Source of the DNA: Alistipes indistinctus YIT 12060
Lineage (GTDB): Bacteria > Bacteroidota > Bacteroidia > Bacteroidales > Rikenellaceae
NCBI RefSeq assembly: GCF_025144995.1
Contig: NZ_CP102250.1
Location: 868,001-932,000 of the forward strand
Length of the DNA stretch: 64,000 nucleotides
Direction of reading: 5' to 3'
The position numbers were made by a program, and so were the translations under genes. The stretch's first letter is position 1. Every line of letters starts with the position of its first letter. Of the stretch, positions 62,679 to 64,000 are shown piece after piece. The notes below the pieces were generated by a model. That model saw only the letters and a list, made by a program, of their open reading frames with translations. It searched no databases and was not told the DNA's origin.

Positions 62679-62732
62679 TAATTCAACCGGCATTTTCCGA
62701 AATCCGGCCTGCTCGGCACGTCCCGGCCGGAC

Positions 62733-63779
62733 CTATTCGATCCCGAGGAAATGGAAAGGCGCCGTTGCGACGAACTCCGCGGCGGTATTGCCCGCATAAG
62801 TCTTACCGTGATTCAGGTCCAGCATTTTGACAGGCGCTCCAGGCGAAAAATCGACATCCTTGAAATCGACCCAAAAGATATTGGGATAAAACGTCGATTC
62901 ATAAAAATAGATTTTGCTTTTCTGGTCGGAGAGCGTACGCCAACGGGTCGAGGAGATATTCGGTTCTCCGGGCGTGCTGATACCCAACGGCACCGAGCAA
63001 TTGCGGATCACACTGAAAACAGCGGCCACCGCCTCGCGCGAATCTTTCACTTTGGGAATCGCGTCGATGTAAAACGATGCCCGGACAAAACGGTCGGCCG
63101 CACGGTTCGTCCCGGGAAGGAACGTTGTGCCTCCGATGGTGCGCCAATAGTCGTCGAGCGCCAGCTGCTGGTCGAACACCGGCGAGTTGGTCATCACTTG
63201 GTAGGCTTTGGAATGGTGGATATTCAGTTTCCCGCCGACGTATTCGAAAATGGCGTTGTCGCCCGTGGTATCCGAAATAGACAAATGCAACGTAGCCAGA
63301 CGCGAACCGTCGGGCATCTGATCCGAAACCACCTCGAACCCACCCTTCGAAACTGCCGCTACCGCTTCGTCCACCGTCGCGAAATTATCGAGCATATACT
63401 GTACCCATGCGGCAATCGTGAGCCCCGGCTTTTGACCGTCCCATTTCGGGTATTCAGACTCGGCCAACCACAGCAGATTGGCCACCAGTCCTTTCTCATT
63501 CATGCCGTCGGTACTGCAAATCTCGTAAGCGGAAGCAACTACACTCCCGTATTTCGAGGTCCAATGTACCGAATTGTTCCCCGTTTCCCCGCTCCGGGAC
63601 ATGCCCCGCGGAAAAATCCACAAGTTCGTGTACGGGTCCTCCTTCCAGTCCATCGACCTGGCAGTCATCACCGTGCCATCCAAACCATTGTATACCACCC
63701 GCGTACAGGCGTCTGTCCGGGACAAAGCGGCAACCGACAAGATCAGCGACAAACCAAATGCAACTTTATTAGGTCTCAT
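62733..63779 (-). CDS. Exported linear amide C-N hydrolase (bile salt hydrolase / penicillin V acylase family)
   Basis: 348 residues. A signal peptide ends just before Cys25 (SRTDACTRVVYNG), which becomes the N-terminal nucleophile of this Ntn-hydrolase. Family blocks follow: GTVMTARSMDWKEDPYTNLWIFPRGM, EICSTDGMNEKGLVANLLWLAES, and a C-terminal WRTLSDQKSKIYFYESTFYPNIFWVDF. The group cleaves conjugated bile acids, penicillin V or N-acyl amino-acid lipids; which it is cannot be read from sequence. Being exported fits a gut commensal acting on luminal substrates. Confidence 0.88.
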   Translation of the reverse strand: MRPNKVAFGLSLILSVAALSRTDACTRVVYNGLDGTVMTARSMDWKEDPYTNLWIFPRGMSRSGETGNNSVHWTSKYGSVVASAYEICSTDGMNEKGLVANLLWLAESEYPKWDGQKPGLTIAAWVQYMLDNFATVDEAVAAVSKGGFEVVSDQMPDGSRLATLHLSISDTTGDNAIFEYVGGKLNIHHSKAYQVMTNSPVFDQQLALDDYWRTIGGTTFLPGTNRAADRFVRASFYIDAIPKVKDSREAVAAVFSVIRNCSVPLGISTPGEPNISSTRWRTLSDQKSKIYFYESTFYPNIFWVDFKDVDFSPGAPVKMLDLNHGKTYAGNTAAEFVATAPFHFLGIE

Positions 63780-63931
63780 ATTTCTTTTTTTTGCAATCTT
63801 GGGTTGTTATACCGCAAAGTCCGAACCAAAAAACGCCAGCAACTCCCCTATAAACGATTATATCGGACCGCATTCCCGGAAATCTGCATAAATATGCGTA
63901 AATTCGCAGTAGCAACCTGTTCCGCTTTCCG

Positions 63932-64000
63932 ATGAATAGATATACGACCTTTCCGACCCGCACGCCGCTCCACGTCTGGACAATCGCGCTGCTTATCCTG
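63932..64000 (+). CDS. Start of a membrane protein gene (cut by the window edge)
   Basis: Only 23 codons are present, MNRYTTFPTRTPLHVWTIAL and on, running open to the end. The short polar start followed by a hydrophobic helix suggests an integral membrane protein such as a transporter; no family can be named. Confidence 0.4.
   Translation, partial: MNRYTTFPTRTPLHVWTIALLIL

Noticed and set aside
62751-63935. Plus-strand frame of 394 codons
   Set aside because: It is antisense to the amidase gene and lacks any recognisable domain.

Overview
The window reads as a chromosomal segment of a gut Bacteroidota, most likely Alistipes or a close Rikenellaceae relative (inference). The coding DNA is GC-rich. 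Many genes are exported lipoproteins with Bacteroidota-type lipoboxes, and typical Bacteroidota families are present (DUF4831, DUF5723, exported OmpH/Skp-like, YbbR-like next to coaE, PiT fused to a PhoU-like tail). The promoter motif TAnnTTTG, the -7 element of Bacteroidota sigma-ABfr, sits exactly where it should in front of about twenty genes. A cysteate-synthase-type enzyme also fits Alistipes, which makes sulfonolipids. I see no insertion sequence, prophage, CRISPR array or integrase.

Layout. 1-3.9 kb: the start of a DcuA/DcuB C4-dicarboxylate carrier, then ppx and ppk (polyphosphate). 3.9-8.6 kb: cysteate synthase, NhaD antiporter and two envelope proteins. 8.7-16.6 kb, mostly minus strand: HEAT-repeat DNA-repair-like protein, DUF4831, tRNA methyltransferase, two FKBP lipoproteins, phosphate transporter, ruvA. 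16.6-21.9 kb, plus strand: OmpH-like lipoprotein, ybbR-coaE-folP, LolD-like ATPase, a concanavalin-like secreted protein and a DUF2400 protein. 21.9-25.3 kb: a more AT-rich accessory patch with an orphan membrane protein, a BASS transporter, a CPBP-family protein lacking its catalytic residues and a broken lipoprotein gene. 25.3-37.3 kb: methyltransferase, U32 peptidase, NSS and CstA transporters, a DUF5723/lipoprotein pair, ychF and an ATP-grasp protein. 37.5-49.9 kb: gltX, a very large GH106-like hydrolase, HdeD, rpmI-rplT, then a minus-strand block yitT-miaB-lysR-yeiH, and plsY. 49.9-58 kb: GH95-like hydrolase, DUF3089 hydrolase, and an operon of exported nitroreductase, recQ, 3'-5' exonuclease and rlmI-like methyltransferase. 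58-64 kb: threonine dehydrogenase, four tRNAs (Thr-Tyr-Gly-Thr), a beta-helix protein, a bile-salt-hydrolase-type amidase and the first codons of a membrane protein.

Themes. Phosphate handling is prominent: ppk, ppx and the PiT carrier lie within 16 kb, and the ppk and pit promoters both carry a palindrome built on the same half-site over the -7 element. A different palindrome of the same architecture covers the promoter of the putative sulfonate/sulfate exporter gene yeiH, directly downstream of a LysR regulator. Sulfur chemistry appears again in the cysteate synthase. Glycan-active enzymes (GH106, GH95, beta-helix, concanavalin-like) are scattered singly without SusC/SusD partners.

I found no clear-cut new defence or secretion system. 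The best leads for new biology are the promoter palindromes, the degenerate CPBP/lipoprotein cassette at 23.7-25.1 kb, the paired FKBP lipoproteins and the DUF5723/lipoprotein pair. All identifications come from reading motifs; no database search was run.
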